From: Rhodobacteraceae bacterium IMCC1335
GTDB lineage: Bacteria; Pseudomonadota; Alphaproteobacteria; Rhodobacterales; Rhodobacteraceae
Length of the DNA stretch: 64,000 nucleotides
Direction: 5' to 3'
Assembly: GCA_039640495.1 (NCBI GenBank)
Contig: CP046864.1
Coordinates: 2,108,001-2,172,000, forward strand
Shown: positions 45,690-54,445 of the stretch, piece by piece
Position numbering within the stretch: position 1 is the first letter of the stretch
How the letters are laid out: the number at the start of each line of letters is the position of its first letter
Made by a program: the position numbers and the translations under genes
Notes under the pieces: generated by a model
What the model saw: only the letters and a program-made list of their open reading frames with translations
What the model was told of the DNA's origin: nothing
Database searches by the model: none

Positions 45690-48020
45690 ATGGTAAAAAC
45701 ACCTGCCCTGCCCCTGACAAGTACGCATTGGGGCACATATCGCGCCAAGGTCGCAAATGGCTGCGTGCAAGCGCTGCTACCCTTCGAGCATGACCAAGAC
45801 CCCTCTCCCATTGGGCCAGGCATTTTGGATGTGCAACATGGGCCAATGCGCATAGATATGCCCATGATACGCAAAAGCTGGTTAGAGGGCAAAGCTGGCC
45901 AAAGCACCGAGTTGCGCGGGCGCGAGCCGTTCGTCGCCGTAGGCTGGGCGGAAGCGAATCGTTTGGTTGCGGATGAGCTCACGCGTGTGCGCCGCGATTT
46001 TGGCAATCAGGCGATCTATGGCGGCTCTTACGGTTGGGCCAGCGCCGGCCGGTTTCACCACGCCCAAAGTCAGCTTAAGCGGTTTTTGAACTGCATCGGT
46101 GGCTTTACCAGTTCAAAATTCACCTATAGTTTTGCCGCTGCCGAGGCTATGGTGCCGCATATCTTGGGCAGCTTTCGCGCTTATCTGGACACCTGCACAA
46201 GTTGGGAGCTGATCCGGGACCACACGCAGCTTTTTGTCTGTTTCGGAGGCGTGCCGCTGAAAAACGGTCAGATCAGTCAGGGCGGCACCGGATGTCATAT
46301 TCAGCGCGACGCCCTGTTGGCCGCAAGCGGCGCGGGAATCGAGATTATCAATGTCAGCCCGATAAAATCTGACATGCTTGAGCAGGTTGGCGCTGAATGG
46401 CTGCCCCTGCGCCCAAATACGGATGTGGCGATGATGCTGGGGCTAGCGCATACTTTGCAGGTCGAAGGGCTTACAGATCAGGCGTTTTTGGATCGTTATA
46501 CACAGGGATTTGAAGCCTTCCTGCCTTATTTGATGGGCGAGCAAGACGGCATCGCAAAAACCGCAGATTGGGCAGCCGAGATTTGTGAAATTCCTGCAGA
46601 GACGATCCGCAGATTGGCCCGCCGAATGGCCGCCCAGCGCACGATGATTTCACTCAGTTGGTCGCTCACGCGTCAAGACCATGGTGAGCAACCCTTCTGG
46701 ATGGGTATTACATTGGCCTCAATGCTAGGCCAGATCGGTCAGCTCGGTGGCGGGTTTGGATTTGGTTACAGCGCGATGAATTACATCGGAGGCAAATTCA
46801 AAAGCATTTCCGGAGCATCTCTTCCACAGGGAGAAAATCCGGTTGAAAACTTTATTCCGGTGGCCCGCATCACTGACATGCTGCTTAATCCTGGTCAGCC
46901 CTTCGATTTTGATGGGGGACAATATACATATCCTGATATTAAACTGGTATGGTGGGCCGGAGGCAATCCTTTTCACCATCATCAAGACCTGAACCTGATG
47001 ATGCAGGCTTGGCAACGGCCTGACACGATCATCGTCAATGAATGGTGCTGGAATTCACTTGCCAAACACGCTGATATCGTACTGCCCTGCACCACCCCGA
47101 TGGAACGTGCTGATATCGCGATAACCCCGCGCGACCCCTATGTGATTGCCATGGCGAAACTGACAGAACCCTTTGCGCAGGCCCGCGACGATTATGAGAT
47201 TTTTGCGGGCATTGCTGGGGCCATGGATGTTGCAGAGGCTTTCACCGAAGGGCTTAGCGCTGCAGATTGGCAAAGGCAGATATACGATCAAACAATCAAT
47301 CGAGCCCATAAAGACGGCATCGAGATGCCCGAGTATGACCGTTTTCTTGACAAAGGCTGGTTTAAACTTGCGGAGCCTGCGCGTCCCACCGTTATGTTAG
47401 AAGATTTTCGCGCCGACCCTGCAGCAAATCCGCTGAGCACACCTAGTGGTAGAATTGAAATCTTTTCACAAACGGTTGCAGATTTTGGCTACACCGATTG
47501 CCCCGGGCATCCGCTTTGGCAGGAACCCTATGAATGGTTGGGCAATGGAGCTGACTATCCGCTTCATCTGATATCAAATCAGCCAAAGGAAAAATTACAC
47601 TCTCAGCTCGATCACGGCTCTGTCAGCAAGGCCAGTAAAGTTGCAGGGCGCGAACCATTGCACATGCATCCTGACGATGCCCTTATGCGCGGGCTCAAAA
47701 CCGGGGATCTTGTGCGTGCGTTTAACGATCGCGGTGCCTGCCTAGCTGGCATTGTGGTTGATCCGGCCATGCGCCCTGCTGTCGTTCAGATGAGCACCGG
47801 GGCCTGGTATGATCCCGATGAAACCGGTTTGTGCAAACATGGCAATCCCAACGTGCTGACCCGTGACAAGGGCACATCAAAACTGGGGCAAGGCCCAAGC
47901 GCGCATTCCTGCCTGATCGAGGTTGAATTGTTCACAGGCCCAGCGCCATCCGTCACCGCACATGCGCCACCCACCATCCTACGCCCCTGCCCAGATAACG
48001 ATCTAATGGAAAAGACATGA
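45690..48020 (+). CDS. Molybdopterin oxidoreductase of the BisC/TorA (DMSO reductase) family
   Basis: 776 residues, cytoplasmic: no Tat signal and no N-terminal iron-sulfur cysteines. Domain-II motif GGSYGWASAGRFHHAQSQ has S113, which would bind molybdenum as in BisC, TorA and DMSO reductase; further family features are GHP-like WPL regions, GGNPFHHHQDLN, WCWNSLAKHADIVLPCTTPMERADI and STGAWYDP near the C-terminus. Known relatives reduce biotin S-oxide, methionine S-oxide, TMAO or DMSO. The operon suggests an N- or S-oxide osmolyte or intermediate (inference). Overlaps the next gene by four bases. No chaperone or cytochrome partner is nearby. Confidence 0.88.
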   Translation: MVKTPALPLTSTHWGTYRAKVANGCVQALLPFEHDQDPSPIGPGILDVQHGPMRIDMPMIRKSWLEGKAGQSTELRGREPFVAVGWAEANRLVADELTRVRRDFGNQAIYGGSYGWASAGRFHHAQSQLKRFLNCIGGFTSSKFTYSFAAAEAMVPHILGSFRAYLDTCTSWELIRDHTQLFVCFGGVPLKNGQISQGGTGCHIQRDALLAASGAGIEIINVSPIKSDMLEQVGAEWLPLRPNTDVAMMLGLAHTLQVEGLTDQAFLDRYTQGFEAFLPYLMGEQDGIAKTADWAAEICEIPAETIRRLARRMAAQRTMISLSWSLTRQDHGEQPFWMGITLASMLGQIGQLGGGFGFGYSAMNYIGGKFKSISGASLPQGENPVENFIPVARITDMLLNPGQPFDFDGGQYTYPDIKLVWWAGGNPFHHHQDLNLMMQAWQRPDTIIVNEWCWNSLAKHADIVLPCTTPMERADIAITPRDPYVIAMAKLTEPFAQARDDYEIFAGIAGAMDVAEAFTEGLSAADWQRQIYDQTINRAHKDGIEMPEYDRFLDKGWFKLAEPARPTVMLEDFRADPAANPLSTPSGRIEIFSQTVADFGYTDCPGHPLWQEPYEWLGNGADYPLHLISNQPKEKLHSQLDHGSVSKASKVAGREPLHMHPDDALMRGLKTGDLVRAFNDRGACLAGIVVDPAMRPAVVQMSTGAWYDPDETGLCKHGNPNVLTRDKGTSKLGQGPSAHSCLIEVELFTGPAPSVTAHAPPTILRPCPDNDLMEKT

Positions 48021-49198
48021 GCAATCTTCAAGAAGCCTCTGATTTACATAAAAGCGTCGCTATAAGCGCCCGTCGTTTTGAGGAATCTCCCTTTATCGAA
48101 CGCACACGCCGACCTGAGATGGTGAAAGGTGTTTATGCAGGGCGGTTCTTCACAATTTATATGGGTGAAGATTATCTCGATAAATATTGGTGTCTGCGTC
48201 AAAAAGCGCTGATCTTTGACGTCCCTGAAAAGCCGATCGAAATCTGCGGGCCGGATGCCGTTGCGTTTCTAGAAAAAGTATTTGCCCGAAAGATTGCAAC
48301 AATGACCGAAGGCCGCGGATATTACGCGATTGCCTGCACCCCGCAAGGCGGCATCTTTATGGATGGGGTGATGTTTCGGTTGGCGGAAGACCGTTTTTGG
48401 TATGTGCAGGCCGATGGCCCAATGGAAGCCTGGTTGATGGCGCATTCTGAGGGCTTTGACGTCACGATATGCGACCCGCACAGTCGCGTATTGCAAATTC
48501 AAGGGCCCGCCTCGATGGCGATCATGACCTCTGCCTCAAACGGGGTGATTGACGATACAATGAAATATTTTCGTTCCGGATATTATGACTTGGGCGGTCA
48601 AACGCTCTATGTTTCGCGCACCGGATTTACCAATGAGCTCGGTTATGAAATTTACAGCAACGGGGCGCAGACGGATCATCTGGCGCTTTGGGATCATCTG
48701 ATGGATTGCGGCGCGCCGCATGGAATGGAGTTTTCATCCACCCACGCCTTGACCATCCGCAGGATCGAAGGCGGTATTCTTGGAAATGGCACCGATATTA
48801 CGCCGGATATGACGCCTTTCGAGGCTGGCTTGGCACCTTTCGTTAACATGGAAAAAGGCGATTTTATCGGTCGGACGGCGCTTTTGAAGAAGGACAGGCA
48901 ATGCTGTCTCTTTGGGCTGACATGCAGAACGGAAACCCCGGCCGCAGGCGCACGGGTCTTCGAGGGTGGCACTGAGGTCGGGCGTATTACCGCAGGGATC
49001 CCCTCCCCAACGCTGGGCCTTGGCATCGGCTATGTGCATTTTAACGCACCGGGCGATTGGGTCGGCCGTACCCTCGCGATGCGCCTGCCTAACGGCAGCC
49101 TGCACGATGCTCAAATCGTTCAACCACCGTTTTTTGACCTAGATAAAAAAATTGTACGCGGGTTGGATCGTTCTATCCCACAACGCCCAGCGAATTGA
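48017..49198 (+). CDS. DmdA/GcvT-family aminomethyltransferase-like protein, copy 2
   Basis: 393 residues, paralog of the gene at 34951: FDVPEKPIEICGPDAVAFLEKV, CTPQGGIFMDGVMFRLAEDRFWYV, VLQIQGPASM, VSRTGFTNELGYEIYS, IRRIEGGILGNGTDITPDMTPFEAGL. The folate-dependent methyl transfer fold is clear; in known relatives substrates are glycine-derived aminomethyl groups (GcvT), DMSP (DmdA), or dimethylglycine/sarcosine partners. Coupled by ATGA to the molybdoenzyme and three bases before the alcohol dehydrogenase, so it is probably a demethylation step in the same pathway. No folate C1 genes are present nearby. Confidence 0.8.
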   Translation: MSNLQEASDLHKSVAISARRFEESPFIERTRRPEMVKGVYAGRFFTIYMGEDYLDKYWCLRQKALIFDVPEKPIEICGPDAVAFLEKVFARKIATMTEGRGYYAIACTPQGGIFMDGVMFRLAEDRFWYVQADGPMEAWLMAHSEGFDVTICDPHSRVLQIQGPASMAIMTSASNGVIDDTMKYFRSGYYDLGGQTLYVSRTGFTNELGYEIYSNGAQTDHLALWDHLMDCGAPHGMEFSSTHALTIRRIEGGILGNGTDITPDMTPFEAGLAPFVNMEKGDFIGRTALLKKDRQCCLFGLTCRTETPAAGARVFEGGTEVGRITAGIPSPTLGLGIGYVHFNAPGDWVGRTLAMRLPNGSLHDAQIVQPPFFDLDKKIVRGLDRSIPQRPAN

Positions 49199-49201
49199 TC
49201 A

Positions 49202-50395
49202 ATGAAAGCACTAGATAGCATGACTGACGCTGACATTTTGGAACCACAGGATTGGACCTTCCCAATACCCATCGCATATGGGCCGGGCCGTCTTGGGGAA
49301 ATTGGGCAACATTGCGCGGTGCTGGGGCTGAGAAATCCCTTGATCGTCACCGATAAAGGCAGCCGAAATTTGCCGTTCATTTCACGGCTGCAAAATTCTT
49401 TGTCTGACGCAGGCCTGTCCGCCGGCTTATTTTCGGAAATATCGCCAAATCCGCGTGATGATGAAATTGGCATTGGGCGCGATAAATTTCGCTTGGGCAA
49501 TCACGATGCGATCATTGCGATTGGAGGCGGCAGTGCGATGGATGGCGGTAAGGCCATCTGCCTTACGGCCAGAAATGAAATAGATCTTTGGGAGTTTGAA
49601 TGGGAAGCCGAGCCGGCAGATATTGGCCCTGATCAAGCGTTTCCAACGCTGATCACCATTCCTACCACGGCCGGAACTGGCGCCGAAACTGAAAGTACAG
49701 CGATGGTCACCCATACGGGTAAAGGGATGAAATTCTGCATCTACCATCCGCAATTGAAGCCATCTTTGGCGCTGCTTGACCCAGAACTGACCGTTGGCCT
49801 GCCCGCCAATCTGACCGCCTGGACCGGCGCGGATGCCCTGGTGCATGCAATTGAGGCCTTTTGCGTGCCAGGTTTTCATCCGCTATGTGACGGCCTTGCG
49901 CTGGAAGGGCTGGCTCTGGTTGTGAAATGGTTGCCAGTGGCAGTACGCGCGCCGGAGAACATGGCCGCGCGTGCCGGCATGCTTGTCGGCTCTTGCCTTG
50001 CCGGGATCGCGTTCCAAAAAGGCTTGGGGCATGTGCACGCCATCTCGCATATGGTGGGCGCTGAGTTTAATACACAGCACGGGCTCACCAACGCAATCAT
50101 ACTGCCAGTTATTCTACGGTTCAACTTGCCGGGCATGGAGCACAAGGTAAAGCGCATGGCAGATGCCATGGGCCTCACAGATTCGTCCGTTGATGCCTTC
50201 ATTGTAGAGGTGGAGCGCCTTCTTGACGACATCAATATCCCACGATCTCTAAGTGAAATCGGAGTGCCCGCAGATTGTGCCGGTCGCATTGCCGAAAAAG
50301 CAATGCAAGATAGTGCGGCGGGTACAAACCCCAGAACCACGAGCCCCGCCGAAATGGAGCTTTTGGTAGAAAGCGCTTTGGCTAAAGCACGCTAA
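49202..50395 (+). CDS. Iron-containing alcohol dehydrogenase
   Basis: 397 residues. NAD-binding DAIIAIGGGSAMDGGKAI, TIPTTAGTGAETESTAM, and the metal ligands in TGADALVHAIEAF (Asp, His), GLGHVHAISHMVG and FNTQHGLTNAI. The fold includes alcohol, lactaldehyde, 4-hydroxybutyrate and maleylacetate enzymes; which applies is unknown. Start may be 49202 or an ATG at 49220; neither has a good ribosome site, consistent with coupling to the preceding gene three bases away. Probably oxidises or forms an alcohol that the aldehyde dehydrogenase downstream carries on (inference). Confidence 0.9.
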   Translation: MKALDSMTDADILEPQDWTFPIPIAYGPGRLGEIGQHCAVLGLRNPLIVTDKGSRNLPFISRLQNSLSDAGLSAGLFSEISPNPRDDEIGIGRDKFRLGNHDAIIAIGGGSAMDGGKAICLTARNEIDLWEFEWEAEPADIGPDQAFPTLITIPTTAGTGAETESTAMVTHTGKGMKFCIYHPQLKPSLALLDPELTVGLPANLTAWTGADALVHAIEAFCVPGFHPLCDGLALEGLALVVKWLPVAVRAPENMAARAGMLVGSCLAGIAFQKGLGHVHAISHMVGAEFNTQHGLTNAIILPVILRFNLPGMEHKVKRMADAMGLTDSSVDAFIVEVERLLDDINIPRSLSEIGVPADCAGRIAEKAMQDSAAGTNPRTTSPAEMELLVESALAKAR

Positions 50396-50414
50396 GGGAA
50401 GGAAAAAACCAATA

Positions 50415-50969
50415 ATGTACAGCGCATTCCAAAAGCACGATGTTGAAACAGCCCCAGAGAAAAGCAAACCACTCTTGCGGCAATTGCTTGAGCATTCGGG
50501 GCCAAATGGGTTTTACGCCGTAACCGCAGAATCTCCAGAAACGCTAACAGCATATGCTGCGCTCCATAAAGCGTTCATGGCATCAAGCTTTACGGATGAA
50601 GAGAAAACTGTGGTTTGGCAGAGCATCAATGTCGAAAATCAATGTCACTTCTGCGTTCCAGCGCATACTTACATGGCCAAGGCTATGAGGATTGATAAGG
50701 CGGTATCAAATGCTCTGCGCGACGAAACAGCTCTTCCCACGGCCCGGCTCGAAGCTTTACGCGATTTTACCTTGCTGTTGTTGCGTAATCATGGGCACGC
50801 AAGTGACGCTGAAATCTCAAAATTCCTAAGCGCCGGTTTCACTCATCAGAATATGTTAGAGGTCGTTCTGGGCTTGGCTCAAAAAACGATCAGCAACTAC
50901 GTCAACCATTTGGCGCGTACACCCGTTGATAAGCAATATGAACACTACGCCTGGAAAAAAGTGGAATAA
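50415..50969 (+). CDS. AhpD/carboxymuconolactone decarboxylase-family protein
   Basis: 184 residues, mostly helical, with the AhpD-type CxxC motif in VENQCHFCVPAHTYMAK (C77 and C80) and a conserved His in the same helix. Known members are peroxidase partners (AhpD) or lactone decarboxylases. The active CxxC suggests thiol redox or peroxidase activity. Here it sits between an alcohol and an aldehyde dehydrogenase in a catabolic operon, so it may protect those enzymes or act on an intermediate (inference). 19 bases after the alcohol dehydrogenase, six before the aldehyde dehydrogenase. Confidence 0.85.
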   Translation: MYSAFQKHDVETAPEKSKPLLRQLLEHSGPNGFYAVTAESPETLTAYAALHKAFMASSFTDEEKTVVWQSINVENQCHFCVPAHTYMAKAMRIDKAVSNALRDETALPTARLEALRDFTLLLLRNHGHASDAEISKFLSAGFTHQNMLEVVLGLAQKTISNYVNHLARTPVDKQYEHYAWKKVE

Positions 50970-50975
50970 AATCAA

Positions 50976-52403
50976 ATGAAGAACCTTTCAAACTTTTATA
51001 TCTCTGGGCAGTGGGTTAACCCAATCTCAGAGGCCTCAATGCCAGTTCTGAACCCTGCCACGGAAGAACAAATTGGAACGGTCGCTTTGGGCAATGCAGC
51101 GGATGTGGACAGCGCAGTCGCCGCTGCTAAATCTGCCTTTGATAGCTTTTCTTTGACCAGCAAAGCAGATCGTTTGGCGCTTCTTAAAGCGTTGAAAGCT
51201 GTCACTGAAAAGAGGTTCGAGGATCTTGCACAGGCGATGCGTATAGAGATGGGCGCCCCGATTAGTATGGCACGCAACGCGCAGGCCGATGCCGCGATTG
51301 GCCATCTTATTGGCTTCATAGAGGCGCTTGAAACGCTTGAGGAACGCTGCATTCTATCCAATAGTGATATTTTGATACGCGAACCGATTGGCGTTTGTGG
51401 GCTGATTACGCCTTGGAATTGGCCGATGAATCAGATCGCGCTTAAGGTTATTCCGGCGCTGGCCACCGGCTGTACCTGTATTTTAAAACCCTCCGAGCAT
51501 ACGCCGATTTCCGCAATGATCTATGCGGAAATTATTCATGAGGCCGGCTATCCAGCTGGAGTGTTTAACCTGATCAATGGCCTTGGAGACACGGTTGGTT
51601 CGGCGCTGTCGCGTCACCGCGATGTACAGATGATATCGTTTACCGGTTCAACGCGTGCTGGGGCAGCGGTCACTCGGGATGCGGCCGAAACCGTCAAACG
51701 GGTGACGCTTGAGCTGGGTGGTAAATCACCCAATCTCGTCTTCGCGGATTGCGATCTTGCAGAGCGCGTCACCGCCTCGGTCGGTGAATGTATGTTTAAC
51801 ACCGGACAATCTTGCGATGCTCCAACGCGGCTTCTGGTCGAGCGCGCCTGTTATGACGAGGTGCTCAAAATCGCGAAGCAGGCGGCCGAGGCAACGATCG
51901 TTGGGGATCCGGCCAAGGCGGGTGATCATATCGGCCCTCTCTTTGACCGCCTTCAATATGAACGTGTGCAGGCAATGATCCATAAGGGGATTGCCGAAGG
52001 GGCAACCTTATTGGCAGGCGGTCACGGCAAACCCGAAGGCTGTGAAATTGGTTGGTACGTGAAGCCAACGATCTTTGCAGATGTCTCCAACGATATGGCG
52101 ATTGCGCAGGAAGAAATATTTGGTCCCGTTTTGGTGATCATTCCCTTTGAAAATGAAGATGAGGCGATAGCGATTGCCAATGATACGCCCTACGGGCTGG
52201 CCGCTTATGTGCAAACTGGCAGCGCGGCTCGTGCAGAGCGTGTTTCTGCGCGCCTGCGCGTTGGCGCCATTCACGTCAACGGGGGGGGCTTCAATTACGG
52301 ATCCCCCTTTGGCGGCTACAAGCAATCGGGCAATGGCCGCGAAGGCGGATTGATGGGGCTAGAAGATTATCTTGAAACAAAAACGCTGCATGGCATCACC
52401 TGA
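50976..52403 (+). CDS. NAD(P)-dependent aldehyde dehydrogenase
   Basis: 475 residues, class 3-like aldehyde dehydrogenase. Catalytic Cys C280 in FNTGQSCDAPTR, general base E246 in VTLELGGKSPN, N-terminal PWNWPMNQ (the oxyanion Asn) and KPSEHTPISA. FGPVLVIIPF and GYKQSGNGREGG close the fold. It oxidises an aldehyde to a carboxylate; betaine aldehyde, malonate semialdehyde or an aldehyde from the alcohol dehydrogenase are options. CoA-dependent malonate-semialdehyde enzymes have a different Cys neighbourhood, so a simple acid product is more likely (inference). Confidence 0.92.
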   Translation: MKNLSNFYISGQWVNPISEASMPVLNPATEEQIGTVALGNAADVDSAVAAAKSAFDSFSLTSKADRLALLKALKAVTEKRFEDLAQAMRIEMGAPISMARNAQADAAIGHLIGFIEALETLEERCILSNSDILIREPIGVCGLITPWNWPMNQIALKVIPALATGCTCILKPSEHTPISAMIYAEIIHEAGYPAGVFNLINGLGDTVGSALSRHRDVQMISFTGSTRAGAAVTRDAAETVKRVTLELGGKSPNLVFADCDLAERVTASVGECMFNTGQSCDAPTRLLVERACYDEVLKIAKQAAEATIVGDPAKAGDHIGPLFDRLQYERVQAMIHKGIAEGATLLAGGHGKPEGCEIGWYVKPTIFADVSNDMAIAQEEIFGPVLVIIPFENEDEAIAIANDTPYGLAAYVQTGSAARAERVSARLRVGAIHVNGGGFNYGSPFGGYKQSGNGREGGLMGLEDYLETKTLHGIT

Positions 52404-52415
52404 AAGGCATCTGAC

Positions 52416-53273
52416 ATGACAAACCGAATTATTCGCCCGCGCCGCAGTTTCATTTTCACACCAGGCTTGCGCCCTGACATGTTCCCAAAAGCGCTGGCCT
52501 CGGGTGCAGATATGGTCTGCGTTGAGCTTGAAGACGGGATTGCCCCGAAAGACAAAGCCGAAGCGCGGCAAAAAGCTTTGAAGCTGTTTGAAACCCCGCA
52601 AGCCGATGACGGTGTCGAGCGGATCCTACGCATCAATTCGATGCGCGAACGCTTTGGGATCGAGGATGTGAATGCCGTCTTAAACAGCAAGACCCCGCCA
52701 CCTGCCTTGATGATGCCCAAGCTACGTACGCCAGACGAAGTGGTGATTTTGGATCAATTGTTAACAGAAGCGGGCCATGCAACGCGGTTGCACGTTATTA
52801 TTGAGACCAATGAGGGGCTTGAAGCCGCGTTTGAGATTGCCAAATGTTCGGAGCGCATTGATGCGATGTTTTTCGGCGGCGTCGATATGGCGGCTGAACT
52901 GCGATGCCAAAATACATTTGACGCGTTGATCTATGCACGCTCGCGCGTGGTGCATGCCTCTGCTGCCGCCGGATTAGACGTGATTGATGTGCCGTTTCTT
53001 GATCTCGATGACCCTGAAGGGATGCGCGTTGAGGCCGAAAAGGTTCGCGACTTGGGGTTTTCTGGTAAGGGCTCGGTGCATCCAAAACAGATTGCTGCGC
53101 TGAATGAAGTATTCACACCGAGCGACGCGCAAATTGGTCGCGCCCGTCGCATTATCAACGAATTTGAAAAAGCGGATACTGGTCTGATTGTGATCGACGG
53201 CAAATTAATAGAAAAACCGGTTATGCGTGAGATGTACCGGATCGCAGCAATTGCGGATAGACTGGACCGTTAA
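52416..53273 (+). CDS. HpcH/HpaI (CitE-like) lyase
   Basis: 285 residues of the CitE/malyl-CoA lyase fold: RPRRSFIFTPGLRPDMFPKAL, CVELEDGIAPKDKAEAR, VIIETNEGLEAAFEIAKC, FFGGVDMAAELR, and GSVHPKQIAALNEVF. Acidic residues for magnesium (E in ELEDG, D in GGVDM) are present. Relatives cleave citryl-, malyl- or citramalyl-CoA or act as thioesterases. Last gene of the nine-gene operon, 12 bases after the aldehyde dehydrogenase. A recombinase remnant starts six bases after its stop in the same frame. Confidence 0.9.
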   Translation: MTNRIIRPRRSFIFTPGLRPDMFPKALASGADMVCVELEDGIAPKDKAEARQKALKLFETPQADDGVERILRINSMRERFGIEDVNAVLNSKTPPPALMMPKLRTPDEVVILDQLLTEAGHATRLHVIIETNEGLEAAFEIAKCSERIDAMFFGGVDMAAELRCQNTFDALIYARSRVVHASAAAGLDVIDVPFLDLDDPEGMRVEAEKVRDLGFSGKGSVHPKQIAALNEVFTPSDAQIGRARRIINEFEKADTGLIVIDGKLIEKPVMREMYRIAAIADRLDR

Positions 53274-53279
53274 AATTAA

Positions 53280-53471
53280 AAATGTGGCGACGTTCCATAT
53301 GAAGGTCTTCGCGCAGCCATAATAGATCAGGAACAATTTGATCGGGTTCAGGAGCAGCTGCAAAAGAGATCAGTTATCAAGCGGGGCAAGCACCCCTCTC
53401 GTGGACCCTCTGCCTTTCTGGTTGGCAAAGTCTATGACGAGACAGGGGACAGATTGGTGCTGTCAGACTAA
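53280..53471 (+). pseudogene. Remnant of a site-specific serine recombinase
   Basis: An open frame without start codon encodes VPYEGLRAAIIDQEQFDRV then QEQLQKRSVIKRGKHPSRGP and GKVYDETGDRLVLSD, ending at a TAA. From memory this matches the recombinase-domain segment (P-E-hydrophobic, D-x-x-x-F-D-x-V, FLVGKV-DE-G-RL) of large serine recombinases just before their zinc ribbon. The front (catalytic) and back parts are gone. It marks an old insertion at the right edge of the island. Confidence 0.75.
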
Positions 53472-53507
53472 GTAGCCTAAGCATCAGAAATCGATTAACG
53501 GCCCTTT

Positions 53508-53950
53508 CTATGAGATCAGTAAGGAGCGCCACTCGTTGAGAGCAGCGTCACGGTTTCGCTTGAAAGTACTGCGCTTGGAGAGGGACCTTTGTGAATTGAA
53601 GTGATTGTGAAACGAGGCGTGGACTGAGGCAAATTTTTGGAGGCTGTGCATACGCCTAAATCGCAGCATCGCACGTTCTCGTCGTCGAAAGGGCAGATGT
53701 GAATTCTTAACTCTGTTGTTCGCCCACCGCCCGGTAACTTTCTTCTTTCGGCCACCGACATCTTGAACCGCTTGATTCCCAATTACCTTCATAGCTGCGC
53801 GATACGATTTCAATCTGTCTGTCACTATTTGATGTGGACTTCCATATCGCTTCATGATTTTCTTTAAGAATACCAAAGCTGCTTTGCGGCCCTGACGCTT
53901 GGTTACATACCTGCAATGGAAAAGGGTCAAGTTTCATCGACACGAAACTC
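53508..53950 (-). mobile_element. Truncated IS6-family transposase
   Basis: About 140 residues of a DDE transposase C-terminus: VTKRQGRKAALVFLKKIMKR, IVTDRLKSYRAAMKVIGN, TGRWANNRVKNSHLPFRRRE, RAMLRFRRMHSLQKFASVHA, with the last catalytic acid near NRVKN (normally NRAEN). A fragment FRVDET (53930-53947), the first catalytic motif, lies upstream in another frame, with about 20 codons lost between. The N-terminal DNA-binding part is absent and no terminal repeats are seen, so it is a dead copy. E to K in the NRVKN motif also points to decay. Confidence 0.8.
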
Positions 53951-54445
53951 CAATAGTAATTATTCAAGTATCGTTAATCCCAAATCTTACCTTTTTTCAA
54001 ATATCGGGTTTTAGCAGACGTGAGGTTGCCCGTGGTGATGTCACGAAACCACTATAATATAAGGTACTTTCGTGACATCTCTGAAATTGGCAAAATGGCA
54101 CCTGCCATAACTTTTATTTTTCGGAATTATTTCTTGCGGATATGACGTAATTAAGAGTCCCATTTCCATCCAAATATTCCAGATCAAGACCGGAGAAATT
54201 GGTTCATTGAATAAAACAATGAAAGCAAATGCACTTGATGCTATTAATCTTAGTTAATGAATTTTTCTAAGTTTGGATAAAAGCAATACATATTGACATG
54301 GGGTGGCGGTGCACAACCTCGGTCCCTACCCCCATAACCATAAAATACTACAAGATTAATGATAAACGACCACATTTACTTTAGATGGGTAGGATGATGG
54401 GTATGTTATAAAATTTACACTAAGTAATTGATATTATTGACTTAG
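53951..54445. other. AT-rich gap without genes at island right edge
   Basis: Clearly richer in A/T than neighbouring genes. No convincing open frame is seen. It holds a perfect inverted repeat (54037-54079), and a TTGACA near 54294 that has no gene to serve. Probably residue of mobile DNA left beside tRNA-Ser. Confidence 0.5.
54037..54079. repeat. Perfect 12-base inverted repeat around a TATAAT
   Basis: GATGTCACGAAA (54037-54048) and TTTCGTGACATC (54068-54079) are exact reverse complements separated by 19 bases that include TATAAT. Could be an operator/promoter, a terminal repeat of a lost element, or a hairpin. Confidence 0.75.

Noticed and set aside
29682..54445. A prophage or integrative element with its own integrase
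   Set aside because: No intact integrase, phage structural, conjugation or replication gene is seen; only a serine-recombinase fragment and a dead IS6 copy remain.
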